From the NCBI RefSeq assembly GCF_001552615.1, contig NZ_BCRN01000024.1, positions 1 through 59,012 of the forward strand: a stretch of DNA of 59,012 nt. The letters are read 5' to 3'. The notes beneath the pieces were generated by a model. That model was given only the letters and a program-made list of their open reading frames with translations. It was not told where the DNA came from and searched no databases. Both the position numbers and the translations under genes were made by a program. This document shows positions 44,024 to 52,052 of the stretch, in pieces. This stretch comes from Millisia brevis NBRC 105863. GTDB taxonomy: Bacteria; Actinomycetota; Actinomycetes; Mycobacteriales; Mycobacteriaceae. The first letter of the stretch is position 1, and each line of letters begins with the position of its first letter.

Positions 44024-44452
44024 ATGACCACCACCGATTTCGACCAGATCTTCCCGCTCGGCGGCCCCAATGATGCCTACGCGCAGTACTTCCTCGGGCG
44101 GAGCTACAACGCGCCGTTGACCGACGGGAGCGTCCCGGTCAACAACATCTCGTTCGAGCCGGGCTGCCGGAACAACTGGCATATCCACCACGGCACCCAT
44201 GGCGGCGGCGATCAGATCCTGCTGTGCACCGCCGGCAGCGGCTGGTACCAGGCGGAGGGCGAAGAACCGGTCAGTTTGGAGCCCGGCACGGCGATCCGCG
44301 TGCCCGCCGGGACGAAGCACTGGCACGGCGCGAAGGCCGACTCCTGGTTCAGCCACGTCGCGTTCATCACCCCCGGCGAGGGCGTCAGCAACAAATGGCT
44401 CGAGCCGGTCTCCGATGAGCGGTACAACGAGCTGCCCGGCAGCGGACGGTAG
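44024..44452 (+). CDS. Cupin domain protein
   Basis: 142 residues, single cupin barrel. Motif 1 is HIHHGTHGGGDQILLCTAGSGWYQ and motif 2 PAGTKHWHGAKADSWFSH, giving the usual His/His/Glu-or-Gln/His metal site. ATG 44024 follows GAGGAGGAGC. Cupins of this type (often named with CMD proteins) bind a metal and a small organic molecule. With the divergent CMD gene it may process a lactone or keto-acid in the pathway encoded around it; this is inference. Confidence 0.85.
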   Translation: MTTTDFDQIFPLGGPNDAYAQYFLGRSYNAPLTDGSVPVNNISFEPGCRNNWHIHHGTHGGGDQILLCTAGSGWYQAEGEEPVSLEPGTAIRVPAGTKHWHGAKADSWFSHVAFITPGEGVSNKWLEPVSDERYNELPGSGR

Positions 44453-44548
44453 TCGCGGAACCCGCGAGAACCGATCCTCAATCATCTTGCGGACGGGCAA
44501 TTTTCCACAGTCCTCGGGTTATCCACAGATCGGAGCTTCCTCTACTTT

Positions 44549-45886
44549 GTGTCAGCGGACTCCGATACACTCGAACGCATGTTCGAAGTCATGGAGATGG
44601 ATGAACCGGTAACCGCCGGCCGGCTGGACTGGTGGGCAGACGCGTTGATGACCACCGCCCTGCCGGGGGACAACACAACACGCGTGGACATGTTGCGGTC
44701 TCTCGAACGGTTCACTCGTATCGCCGACGGAGTGAAAACGGCCATCGCGGCGGACTTCGCCCGGTCCGAGCGCGCCGGTGTGCGCGGCGAGGTGAAACGC
44801 GAACGGGTCGATGCGAGTATCGCCACACAAATCGGATTGGCACGCCGGGAATCCCCACACCGCGGGCGACGCCGCGTGGGGGTCGCGGTGGTGCTGGCCA
44901 CCGAGATGCCGAACACCTTCACCGCGCTGCGGACCGGGCGGATCACCGAATGGCGCGCCGAGATCATCGTCAGGGAAACAACGTGTGTCACCCGTGCGGA
45001 CCGCGGCACGATCGATGCGGCCATCGGCGCCGATCTCGACCGGATCGAATCGTTGTCGGAAGGACAGCTGCGCAACGAGATCCGCACCAAGGCATACGAA
45101 GCCGACCGCGAAGTCTTCGTCCGGGCGCGCGCGCAGGCGGCAAAGGACCGGCGGGTGACGGTGCGTCCGCTGCCCGACGGGATGGCGCAGCTATCGGCGA
45201 CAGTTCCGCTGGTCGATGGGGTCGCCGCCTACGCCACCTTGCTCAGGGCCGCCGACAGCGCGAAGGCCGCCGGCGACGACCGGTCGCGTGGAGCGATCAT
45301 GGCCGACACCCTCCTCGAGCGCATCCGCTCCGGCCCGGTTCCCGCGCCCGGGTCGGCATGCCCGGCACCGGTCGCACCGCCCGTCCCGGTGGCGGTCAAC
45401 CTGGTCGTATCGGACGCCACGCTGTTCGGTGGTGGGAACGAGCCCGCCCAGTGTGAGCACTACGGCCCCATCCCCGCCGAACTTGCGCGCGAATTGATCC
45501 CGTCCGCCGACCGGGAGGGCCTCGCCACCCTGCGACGGGTGTACACGAAGGCGGGCGCGGTGGTGGCGATGGAATCGACGGCTCGGCGCTTCCCCGCCGG
45601 ATTGGCTCGCATGATCCGGGTGCGGGATCGCACCTGTCGAATGCCCTACTGCGATGCGCCCATCCGGCATATCGACCACATCGATCCCGCCGTACGAGGC
45701 GGTCCCACTACGCACGCGAACGGTCAAGGTCTGTGCGAGGGATGCAACCACGCGAAACAGCCCGACGGCTGGACGTCCCGTGTGGTCGAGGATCCGAGCG
45801 GTCGGCACTCGGTCGAAACGATGACCCCGACAGGGCACCGCTACCGCAGCACCGCGCCGGCGCCGCCACGACCGATGGCCGGGTGA
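44549..45886 (+). CDS. HNH endonuclease, DUF222/REP13E12 family
   Basis: 445 residues from GTG 44549 (an ATG at 44579 is possible). DUF222 region in the N-terminal 300 residues, then an HNH nuclease domain RDRTCRMPYCDAPIRHIDHIDP...CEGCNHAKQ (about 350-405). This is the 13E12 repeat family that is multi-copy in mycobacteria and relatives and serves there as an integration site for some phages. The start codon region holds TCGAAC-GCAT-GTTCGA (44571-44586), the palindrome typical of the family. It sits alone between the dikinase operon and the BMC genes and may mark a recombination point. Confidence 0.88.
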   Translation: MSADSDTLERMFEVMEMDEPVTAGRLDWWADALMTTALPGDNTTRVDMLRSLERFTRIADGVKTAIAADFARSERAGVRGEVKRERVDASIATQIGLARRESPHRGRRRVGVAVVLATEMPNTFTALRTGRITEWRAEIIVRETTCVTRADRGTIDAAIGADLDRIESLSEGQLRNEIRTKAYEADREVFVRARAQAAKDRRVTVRPLPDGMAQLSATVPLVDGVAAYATLLRAADSAKAAGDDRSRGAIMADTLLERIRSGPVPAPGSACPAPVAPPVPVAVNLVVSDATLFGGGNEPAQCEHYGPIPAELARELIPSADREGLATLRRVYTKAGAVVAMESTARRFPAGLARMIRVRDRTCRMPYCDAPIRHIDHIDPAVRGGPTTHANGQGLCEGCNHAKQPDGWTSRVVEDPSGRHSVETMTPTGHRYRSTAPAPPRPMAG

Positions 45887-45898
45887 GACGCCATGCGC

Positions 45899-46180
45899 TC
45901 AGGACGGAAACGACTCGTCGATGACGATCTCGACATCGGTATGCGGCCGCGGGATCACGTGGGAGGTATACAACTCCCCCACCCGCTGGGCGGCCGCGGC
46001 GCCGGCGGCCACCGCCGCGGTGACGGCGCCGACGTCCCCGTGCACCAGGACGGTCACCTGGCCGTTGCGCAGGGCGCGGCATCCGTCGAGGGTGACGTTG
46101 GCGGCTTTGACCATTGCGTCACCGGCTTCGATGGCGCCGACCAATCCGCGGCATTCGATCATTCCTACTGCGCCGGCCAT
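45899..46180 (-). CDS. BMC-H hexameric microcompartment shell protein
   Basis: 93 residues, a single BMC domain (Pfam 00936): [26 protein letters not shown], pore-side and edge segments, then [17 protein letters not shown] and [12 protein letters not shown]. Six copies would form a hexagonal tile of a protein shell. Start ATG 46178-46180 with AGGAGA upstream lies within the end of surE (16-bp overlap). It is the last gene of the DUF7064-HAD-SurE-BMC-H operon and converges with the HNH gene. It is shorter than the second BMC-H (49631), so the two may fill different positions or pores. Confidence 0.93.
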   Translation of the reverse strand: MAGAVGMIECRGLVGAIEAGDAMVKAANVTLDGCRALRNGQVTVLVHGDVGAVTAAVAAGAAAAQRVGELYTSHVIPRPHTDVEIVIDESFPS

Positions 46181-46977
46181 GATGTCTCCTTGATTGTCGA
46201 GGTGAGTGATGGGTCGGGCAGGCGGTCCAGCCAGGCCGGGGTCTCGCGTGCCCCGCCGCCGATCGGCAGGGTCGAGACGGTCGGATAGCCGGCGGGGACC
46301 AGGTCCAGGTCGGAGCCCGGTGGTCGGCGCAGGTCGGGAGCGACCATCTCGGTGGCGTTGGCGTCGTGGAAGGCGGCGAGGAACGGCAGCAGCGAGGGCA
46401 CACATCCGTCGGGCTGCCACCGTGCCCGCACCAGCGGCTTCGACAGCTCCTCGACGTTCGGGACGTTGATGTTGACCGCCGTGCCCCGGCTGCCGACGAT
46501 GTCGTCGAGGATGCCCGCGACCACCGCACCGGCGGTCGCCCAGCGGCGCGGGTCGGAGTCGGGGATCTCGTCGCAGTACAGCGAGACCGCCGCCGCGGCG
46601 GCTCCGTGGGCGGCCCCGACGATCGCGGCCCCGGCGGTACCCGAATGCAGCACTCCGGAGCCGAGATTGGAGGCGTCGTTGATACCGGAGAGCACCAGGT
46701 CGGGGATCGGGCCGAGCTGTCCGGTCATCGCCAGCAGCGCGATCATGCCCGGGTGGGCGGCGACGGCGAAGACCGGCGCGTCCAGGTCGGGCACCTCGCG
46801 GGAGGTCACCGGCGGCTGCGCGGAGCGGTCGAACCAGAGTCCGGCGGCGCTGCCGCTCGACTGGTGCAGCGGGGCGGCGACCAGGACGTCGTAGCCGGCA
46901 GCCCGGGCCACGCGGGCCAGTTCGATCACACCGGGGCTGTCGACGCCGTCGTCGTTGGTGACCAGGACGCGGGTCAT
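46165..46977 (-). CDS. SurE-family phosphatase (nucleotidase-like)
   Basis: 270 residues. SurE motifs: N-terminal TNDDG (metal-binding Asp-Asp), [34 protein letters not shown] (metal and phosphate site) and NINVPN. SurE enzymes remove phosphate from nucleotides and other phosphomonoesters. It is not in its usual place beside pcm or nlpD but coupled (ATGA) to a HAD phosphatase and overlapping a BMC shell gene. The likely role is dephosphorylation of a pathway intermediate or of a shell-enclosed cofactor. The paralogue question (a housekeeping surE elsewhere) cannot be answered from this window. Confidence 0.85.
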   Translation of the reverse strand: MTRVLVTNDDGVDSPGVIELARVARAAGYDVLVAAPLHQSSGSAAGLWFDRSAQPPVTSREVPDLDAPVFAVAAHPGMIALLAMTGQLGPIPDLVLSGINDASNLGSGVLHSGTAGAAIVGAAHGAAAAAVSLYCDEIPDSDPRRWATAGAVVAGILDDIVGSRGTAVNINVPNVEELSKPLVRARWQPDGCVPSLLPFLAAFHDANATEMVAPDLRRPPGSDLDLVPAGYPTVSTLPIGGGARETPAWLDRLPDPSLTSTIKETSWPAQ

Positions 46978-47993
46978 CGCATGGTCCCGGCGATCGCGGT
47001 GGCCAGCAGGTGATCCTCGCGAGCCGGCCGGCCGCGCCTCGGCTCAGGATGCTCGGATGAGGTCGGGCCGGTGCGGGTTGTGGCCGTGATCGCCCGTAGG
47101 AGCAGGGGATCCACCGCCGACGATACATCCGCCACCGCACCGACGGCCGGAACCGCTACCGCGCGGGCGTTCGTCCGCAGGCGCCGCTCGCGTCGCCGAC
47201 CGGCGGCCTCCGCCTGCCGCTCGGCGACGGTGGGCTGCGACGGCGGGGCCGCGGTGGGCACCGGGCAGGAGCAGTCGGGTTCGGCGCGGCCGTAGAGATG
47301 CGCCAACAGCTCCTGCGGCCAGATCGCCACGAATTCCGCTCCCGCGGCGAGCAATTGCTCCTCGGTGTGCATCCCCCACGCCACCCCGACCGCACGAATC
47401 CCGGCCGCCACCGCCGCGTCGACATCGCCGACGGTGTCGGTGATCAGCACCACCGTGCGGGGATCGGCGACGGCGACCGGCTCATCGTCCGCGCCGGCGG
47501 CGGGTTCGTCGTAGTAGGCCTGGCACATGCGGCCCGACCCCACCGCGGCGTCCGCGAGGAAGCGCCGGATGCCGGCGGTCTTGTCGGGTTCGACGTCGCC
47601 GCCGAAGACGTGGGCGAAGCAGTACTCCAACCGGTTGCGCCGCAGCACCCGCCGCAGCACCGTCGTGGTGTTCGAGGAGAGCACCGCCAGTCGGCTGAAC
47701 GGCACCATCGCCTTGACCACATCGATCAGCCCGGGCACCATCGTCGGCTCGTAGTGCGCGTCGAGGGCCGCGAGGAAGTCCGCGGTGACCGCATCGGCCT
47801 GCTCGGGACCCGTGCAGGCCTCGCGCAGCGATCGGAAGAAGTTGCCCGCGAAGAGCTGGTAGAAGTCCTCGGCGGCATCGATTCCCAGCCGGTGACGGCG
47901 GCCGATCGGTTCGAAGACCTTCCACGACGCCTCGCGGGTCTGGACCAGGGTGCCGTCCAGATCGAAGATGACGGCGGTGGGCGGTGGGCACAT
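46974..47993 (-). CDS. HAD-family phosphatase with BMC-targeting-like C-terminal tail
   Basis: 339 residues. HAD domain about 1-235: IFDLDGTL (nucleophile Asp, about 10), LSSNTT (motif II), a conserved lysine in [10 protein letters not shown], and [11 protein letters not shown] (motif IV); phosphoglycolate-phosphatase-like cap. The last 100 residues are foreign to the family: a Cys/Pro-rich linker ([15 protein letters not shown]), an Arg-rich helix, then short amphipathic helices ending [13 protein letters not shown]. Linker plus terminal helix is the usual form of a BMC encapsulation peptide, so the enzyme may be packed inside the shell (inference). ATGA overlap with surE; 18 bases after the DUF7064-like gene. 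Confidence 0.82.
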   Translation of the reverse strand: MCPPPTAVIFDLDGTLVQTREASWKVFEPIGRRHRLGIDAAEDFYQLFAGNFFRSLREACTGPEQADAVTADFLAALDAHYEPTMVPGLIDVVKAMVPFSRLAVLSSNTTTVLRRVLRRNRLEYCFAHVFGGDVEPDKTAGIRRFLADAAVGSGRMCQAYYDEPAAGADDEPVAVADPRTVVLITDTVGDVDAAVAAGIRAVGVAWGMHTEEQLLAAGAEFVAIWPQELLAHLYGRAEPDCSCPVPTAAPPSQPTVAERQAEAAGRRRERRLRTNARAVAVPAVGAVADVSSAVDPLLLRAITATTRTGPTSSEHPEPRRGRPAREDHLLATAIAGTMR

Positions 47994-48011
47994 CGTTCAG
48001 CTCCCGGGCCG

Positions 48012-49025
48012 TCAGCGACCGATGTCGCCGCTGTAGATCTTGCACAGATGCTGGGGGCCGATGAAGTCCTGGATCTCGCCCCAGCCCTCGGCGCGCTCGC
48101 CGCCGTACTGCCACTGCGCGAGCACGTTGTAGCCGACGGTGCCGGGACCGGCCTGCCACGGAAACGCGGTGCGGCCCAGCCCGGTCAGGCGGTGCGACTT
48201 GCCGCGGCTGTCGGTCAGATCCAGTTCGACCGCACGGGCGAAGAAGCCGCTGCGGATCGTGCGCCCCTCGGCGTGGGAGAGGCCGTGCAGCTCGCCGTGG
48301 TCCATGACGTAGCCGTGCGCCAGGGTCAGGTCGGTGGCCGCGTCCGGCCCGTTGTCCGGGTCGAAGTCGAGGATCGCGTGGATCGCGAAGTCGTCGGAGA
48401 AGTGCGCGTGCAACCAGCTCATCGTGTGCCCCTGGTGCTCCGAGCGCAGACCCCAACTGTGGTCCATCGTCGAGACGCAATCGATCGGGTAGCGCCGACC
48501 GCGCAGGCTCAGCTCGCCCTCGAATTTCCCGGTCTGGTCGAAGTGCCCGGCGTAGGCCTCACCCCAGGCGAAGGTGTCGTCGCCGTCCGCGGTCGCGATC
48601 GCCGCGGCCACCATCGGGTCCTGCTTCGGGTCGTGGATGTCGAAGGCGTCGGCCAACGCGGTGTAGCGGAAGTTGACCGCCACGCCGTCGCCGTTGTCGA
48701 AGGCGACGTCCCACACCCGATTCGGCTCCGGCGAGGACACCGACAGCCCGTTGGCCAGGGTGTAGTCGCGCAGGTTGTGGGGCTGCGGAATCGCCAGGTG
48801 GTGCTGCGCATCCCAGTACTGGGCCTGCCACGGGGCCTCGACGAACTTCGAATTGATCGCGACCGTGGAGATCACCACCCCGACGTTCGGCCGGAACAGC
48901 GCGTAGACCCCGATATTGAGGTGCTCCTCGGGGACATAGCACCCGAAATAGTTCGTCTCGGCCCAGGTGGGGTCGGCGCTGGTCGGGGCATGGAAGTCGG
49001 CGTCGTGGTCCTCGATCACGGTCAC
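48012..49025 (-). CDS. DUF7064/DUF7065-like protein in the BMC locus
   Basis: 337 residues, two-domain lipocalin/CrtC-like pattern: TWAETNYFGCYVPEEHLNIGVYALFRP at the start, STMDHSWGLRSEHQG in the middle and AEGWGEIQDFIGPQHL at the end. It is a distant paralogue of 26109-27257 (DRSWGVR; GYGIFESIVIG), the only gene family other than dehydrogenases shared between the BMC locus and a phosphohistidine module. The GTG at 49023-49025 sits right behind GAGGA; the next GTG (49017-49019) has better spacing and may be the true start. First gene of the minus-strand BMC operon. Confidence 0.65.
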   Translation of the reverse strand: MTVIEDHDADFHAPTSADPTWAETNYFGCYVPEEHLNIGVYALFRPNVGVVISTVAINSKFVEAPWQAQYWDAQHHLAIPQPHNLRDYTLANGLSVSSPEPNRVWDVAFDNGDGVAVNFRYTALADAFDIHDPKQDPMVAAAIATADGDDTFAWGEAYAGHFDQTGKFEGELSLRGRRYPIDCVSTMDHSWGLRSEHQGHTMSWLHAHFSDDFAIHAILDFDPDNGPDAATDLTLAHGYVMDHGELHGLSHAEGRTIRSGFFARAVELDLTDSRGKSHRLTGLGRTAFPWQAGPGTVGYNVLAQWQYGGERAEGWGEIQDFIGPQHLCKIYSGDIGR

Positions 49026-49247
49026 TCCTCGTCGTCATCACATCGGCGTCATCAGATCGGCGTGGCTACGGTCTCCACCCTGCCCGCCCAACGCGACGGG
49101 CGTCACCTCCCCTGTGGACAATCCGACCGGCAGACGTTGTCCATCATCGATAACGGCCGAGTCAGGTCGCCCTGCCTACCGTGATGTCACAGCCGCACCG
49201 GATTCCCGGAAGGCGTGTCGTTCCCCAGCTTTCGAACAGGAGGGCCC
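49026..49247. promoter_or_regulatory. Divergent BMC promoter region with TGGACAA-N15-TTGTCCA
   Basis: The region separates the two divergent halves of the BMC locus. An inverted repeat TGGACAA (49115-49121) and TTGTCCA (49137-49143) with 15 bases between lies near the middle, where a single regulator dimer could control both operons. GATAACGGCC at about 49150 recalls the GGATAACTC motif upstream of eutJ. Confidence 0.55.
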
Positions 49248-49541
49248 ATGCGTATCGCCCGGGTGGTCGGACAGGTCGTCTCGACCGCCAAAGCCGACGC
49301 GATCGCCGGTCGCACGCTCCTGCTCCTGCGGAACCTCGACGCCTCCCGGCCCGACGGATCGGTCGAGTTGCCCTACGCGGCGGTCGATCTCATCGGCGCC
49401 GGCCGCGACGAGGTCGTGCTGGTGGCCACCGGTGGCGGCGCCCGCGTCGACGCCGGCTTCCGCGACGCGCCGGTCGACGCCGCGGTGATCGGCATCGTCG
49501 ACAGCCTGGTCGTCGAAGGAGAGGTCACGTACGAGAAATGA
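49248..49541 (+). CDS. BMC-P pentameric shell protein (EutN/CcmL family)
   Basis: 97 residues: [28 protein letters not shown], then [20 protein letters not shown] and [13 protein letters not shown], the full EutN/CcmL pattern (Pfam 03319). Pentamers cap the vertices of the shell. ATG 49248 follows CAGGAGGG. First gene of the plus-strand BMC operon; its stop overlaps an ATG (ATGA at 49538) that is in frame with the following BMC-H gene. Confidence 0.94.
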   Translation: MRIARVVGQVVSTAKADAIAGRTLLLLRNLDASRPDGSVELPYAAVDLIGAGRDEVVLVATGGGARVDAGFRDAPVDAAVIGIVDSLVVEGEVTYEK

Positions 49542-49948
49542 CCACAACACCCACCGCCGCGGACCCCGCGGCCACCCCGCCCCACGGCCGGCAGGACACC
49601 CGGCCGGAATCACAGCAGAAAGGCACCACAATGGCACCTCAAACCGGGTCGACCCGCGGGTCCGGCGCACTGGGATTGATCGAGACCAAGGGACTCGTCG
49701 GCGCTATCGAAGCCGCCGACGCCATGGTGAAAGCCGCCAACGTCCAGGTGGTGGGCCACCGCGAGATCGGCGGCGGCCTGGTCACGGTGATGGTGCGCGG
49801 TGATGTCGGCGCGGTCAAGGCCGCCACCGACGCCGGAGCGGTCGCGGCGGGCAAGGCCGGCGAGGTCGTCTCGGTACACGTGATCCCGCGTCCGCACGAG
49901 GAGACCGAATCCGTGCTGGCGGTCCTGACCCGCCCCAAGGGCGCGTAA
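49538..49948 (+). CDS. BMC-H hexameric shell protein with two possible starts
   Basis: From ATG 49631 the protein has 105 residues: [63 protein letters not shown], a standard BMC domain. An in-frame ATG at 49538 overlaps the EutN stop (ATGA) and would add 31 hydrophilic residues (Thr/Ala/Pro/Arg/Gln). The internal start has AGAAAGG upstream. Both may be used, giving shell tiles with and without an N-terminal extension; otherwise 49631 is the conventional choice. It is closely related to the other BMC-H at 45899. Confidence 0.9.
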   Translation: MTTTPTAADPAATPPHGRQDTRPESQQKGTTMAPQTGSTRGSGALGLIETKGLVGAIEAADAMVKAANVQVVGHREIGGGLVTVMVRGDVGAVKAATDAGAVAAGKAGEVVSVHVIPRPHEETESVLAVLTRPKGA

Positions 49949-50011
49949 CCCCTTCCCGCCGTTTCCCACCGATGAATCGGTGACGGTTTCCGATACGAAA
50001 GGCACCGGGCA

Positions 50012-51388
50012 ATGACAGCAACGCTCGATCCCGACCTGGCGGCGTTGGCGGATGTGCGCGCGCAGGTGGCGGCGGCCACCGCCGCCTTCGACGCCATCGA
50101 GGGCGCGGACCAGGAGTTCCTGGACACCCTCGTCCGGGCGATGGCGTCGGCCGGATACGCCGCCGCCGAGGAGCTCGCGCGGATGGCCGCCGACGAAACC
50201 GGCTACGGCGTCTACGAGGACAAGATCATCAAAAACCGCTTCAACACCGGTTTTGTCGCCGACTGGATGCTCGCCCGCCGCGCGGTCGGGGTCCTGTGGG
50301 CGGACGAGGCCAACAAGGTGACCGCGATCGGTTCCCCGATGGGGGTGATCGCCGCGATCATCCCGGTCACCAATCCGACCGCGACCGTGCTGTTCAAGAG
50401 TCTGGCGGCGGTCAAGGCGGGCAATGCGGTGGTCCACGCCCCGCATCCGCGGGCGGCGAAGGCGTCGCTGCGGGCGGCGGAGATCATGGCCGAGGCCGCC
50501 CGCGGCGCCGGGGCTCCGGAGGGCCTGGTGTCCTGCCTGAGCCAACCGACGCTGCCGGCGACCCGGGAGTTGATGTCGCATCCCGATGTTCGGCTCGTCC
50601 TGGCGACCGGTGGACCGGCGATGGTCGCCGCCGCCTACTCGAGCGGGAAGCCGACGATCGCGGTCGGCGCCGGCAACGTGCCGGCCTACGTCGACCGATC
50701 CGCCGACGACCTGACCGAGGTGGCGACCATGCTGGTCACCTCCAAGGCCTTCGACAACGGCACCGCCTGCGTCGCCGAGCAGTCGGTGGTGATCGACGAA
50801 CCGATCGCCGATCGGCTGATCGCCGAACTCGGCCGCGCCGGCATCGCCTGGCTGTCTCCCGATCAGCAGGCCGCACTGGAACGCACCCTGTTCGACGAAC
50901 GCGGGGGGCTACGGCCGAACGCCGTCGGTCAATCGGCGGTCCGGCTGGCGCAGCTGTCCGGGTTCTCGGTCCCGGCGCAGACGAAGGTCCTCGGCGCGGA
51001 GCTCGATCGGGTGGGCCCGGAGATCCTGCTGTCGCGGGAGATCCTGGGTCCGGTGCTGACGATCTACCGCGAATCCGGTGCCCGCGAGGGACACCGGCGG
51101 TGCCGGGAGATTCTCGCACTGGGCGGCGAGGGGCATACCGTCGCCGTGCACGCCGGCGATCCCGCGGTGATCGCCCGCTTCAGCGACCTGCCGGCCGGGC
51201 GGATCATCGTCAACAGTCCGGCGCTGTTCGGTGGGATGGGCTACTCCTGCAATGTCGATCCGTCGTTCCAGCTCGGCACCGGCACCTGGAGCGGTTCGAT
51301 CTGCTCCGACAATGTCACCCCCCTGCACCTGGTGAACATCAAGCGGGTGGCCCATCTGGCCCGGCCGTGGCGCGGCGTCTACGCCTAG
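50012..51388 (+). CDS. CoA-acylating aldehyde dehydrogenase (BMC core enzyme, EutE/PduP-like)
   Basis: 458 residues. Acylating ALDH pattern as in EutE, PduP and AdhE: GVIAAIIPVTNPTATVLFKSL, GGPAMVAAAYSSGKPTIAVGAGNVPAYVD, catalytic Cys in FDNGTACVAEQSVV. It converts an aldehyde plus CoA and NAD+ to acyl-CoA and NADH, the step that all metabolosomes share. The N-terminal 20 residues (LDPDLAALADVRAQVAAATAAF) form an amphipathic helix that could serve as encapsulation signal. The ribosome site AAAGG lies about 9 bases upstream. NADH must be reoxidised inside the shell, for which two dehydrogenases follow. No phosphotransacylase (PduL) is in the window. Confidence 0.92.
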   Translation: MTATLDPDLAALADVRAQVAAATAAFDAIEGADQEFLDTLVRAMASAGYAAAEELARMAADETGYGVYEDKIIKNRFNTGFVADWMLARRAVGVLWADEANKVTAIGSPMGVIAAIIPVTNPTATVLFKSLAAVKAGNAVVHAPHPRAAKASLRAAEIMAEAARGAGAPEGLVSCLSQPTLPATRELMSHPDVRLVLATGGPAMVAAAYSSGKPTIAVGAGNVPAYVDRSADDLTEVATMLVTSKAFDNGTACVAEQSVVIDEPIADRLIAELGRAGIAWLSPDQQAALERTLFDERGGLRPNAVGQSAVRLAQLSGFSVPAQTKVLGAELDRVGPEILLSREILGPVLTIYRESGAREGHRRCREILALGGEGHTVAVHAGDPAVIARFSDLPAGRIIVNSPALFGGMGYSCNVDPSFQLGTGTWSGSICSDNVTPLHLVNIKRVAHLARPWRGVYA

Positions 51389-51416
51389 CATCCTCCCCCG
51401 TTCTCGAAGGAACCCC

Positions 51417-52052
51417 ATGAGCCACAAGGCAACCCTGCGCACGTACGCGTTCATCGATCGCATGCAGCCCCAATGCGCCGCGCACGTCGCGGCGACCAGC
51501 CCCGGCGACCCGCCGCTGGCCGGGATGGCGGAACTGTTCGTCGAGATGGCGCCGGGCAATGAGGTCTTCAAGGCGGCCGATATCGCCCTCAAGGCCGCGA
51601 GCGTGCGCCCCGCGATGCAGATCATCGAACGCGAATTCGGCCTGCTGGAACTGCATTCGGAGCATCAGGCCGATGTGCGCGCCGCCGGCGATGCCCTGCT
51701 CGGCGAACTGGGCATGTCGGAGTTCGACCGGATCAAGCCGACGATCGCGTCCACCCAGTTCATCACCAATGTGCACGGCTATCAGGCGCAGCTGCTCAAC
51801 AAGTGGCGCAAGGGCTCACTGTTGATGCCGGGCGACAGCCTCTTCGTCCTCGAGGTCGCGCCCGCCGCCTACATCGCGCTGGCGGCCAACGAGGCGGAAA
51901 AGGCCGCGGACATCAGCATCATCGAGATCCGGGCAGTCGGACGCTTCGGTCGGCTCTTCCTCTCCGGAGGCGAGAGCGAGGTCGCCACCGCCCGCGACGC
52001 CGCGGTCGCCGCGTTGGAGGGCCTCGACGGCGTGGAGGAGGCCCGACGATGA
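51417..52052 (+). CDS. BMC-T trimeric shell protein (tandem BMC domains)
   Basis: 211 residues comprising two BMC-like halves, about 1-105 (RTYAFIDRMQPQCAAHVAAT...EVFKAADIALKAASVRPAMQIIEREFG) and 106-211 (ITNVHGYQAQLLNKWRKGSLLMPGDSLFVLEVAPAAYIALAANEAEKAADI). This is the PduB/EutL-like trimer class, which forms gated pores for larger metabolites. ATG 51417 follows GAAGGAA. It overlaps the next gene by ATGA. With BMC-P and two BMC-H it completes a minimal shell set. Confidence 0.88.
   Translation: MSHKATLRTYAFIDRMQPQCAAHVAATSPGDPPLAGMAELFVEMAPGNEVFKAADIALKAASVRPAMQIIEREFGLLELHSEHQADVRAAGDALLGELGMSEFDRIKPTIASTQFITNVHGYQAQLLNKWRKGSLLMPGDSLFVLEVAPAAYIALAANEAEKAADISIIEIRAVGRFGRLFLSGGESEVATARDAAVAALEGLDGVEEARR

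Noticed and set aside
46165-46977. Housekeeping survival protein SurE
   Set aside because: Family assignment holds, but its overlap with a shell gene and a HAD phosphatase argues for a pathway-specific role, so the survival-protein label was not used as function.
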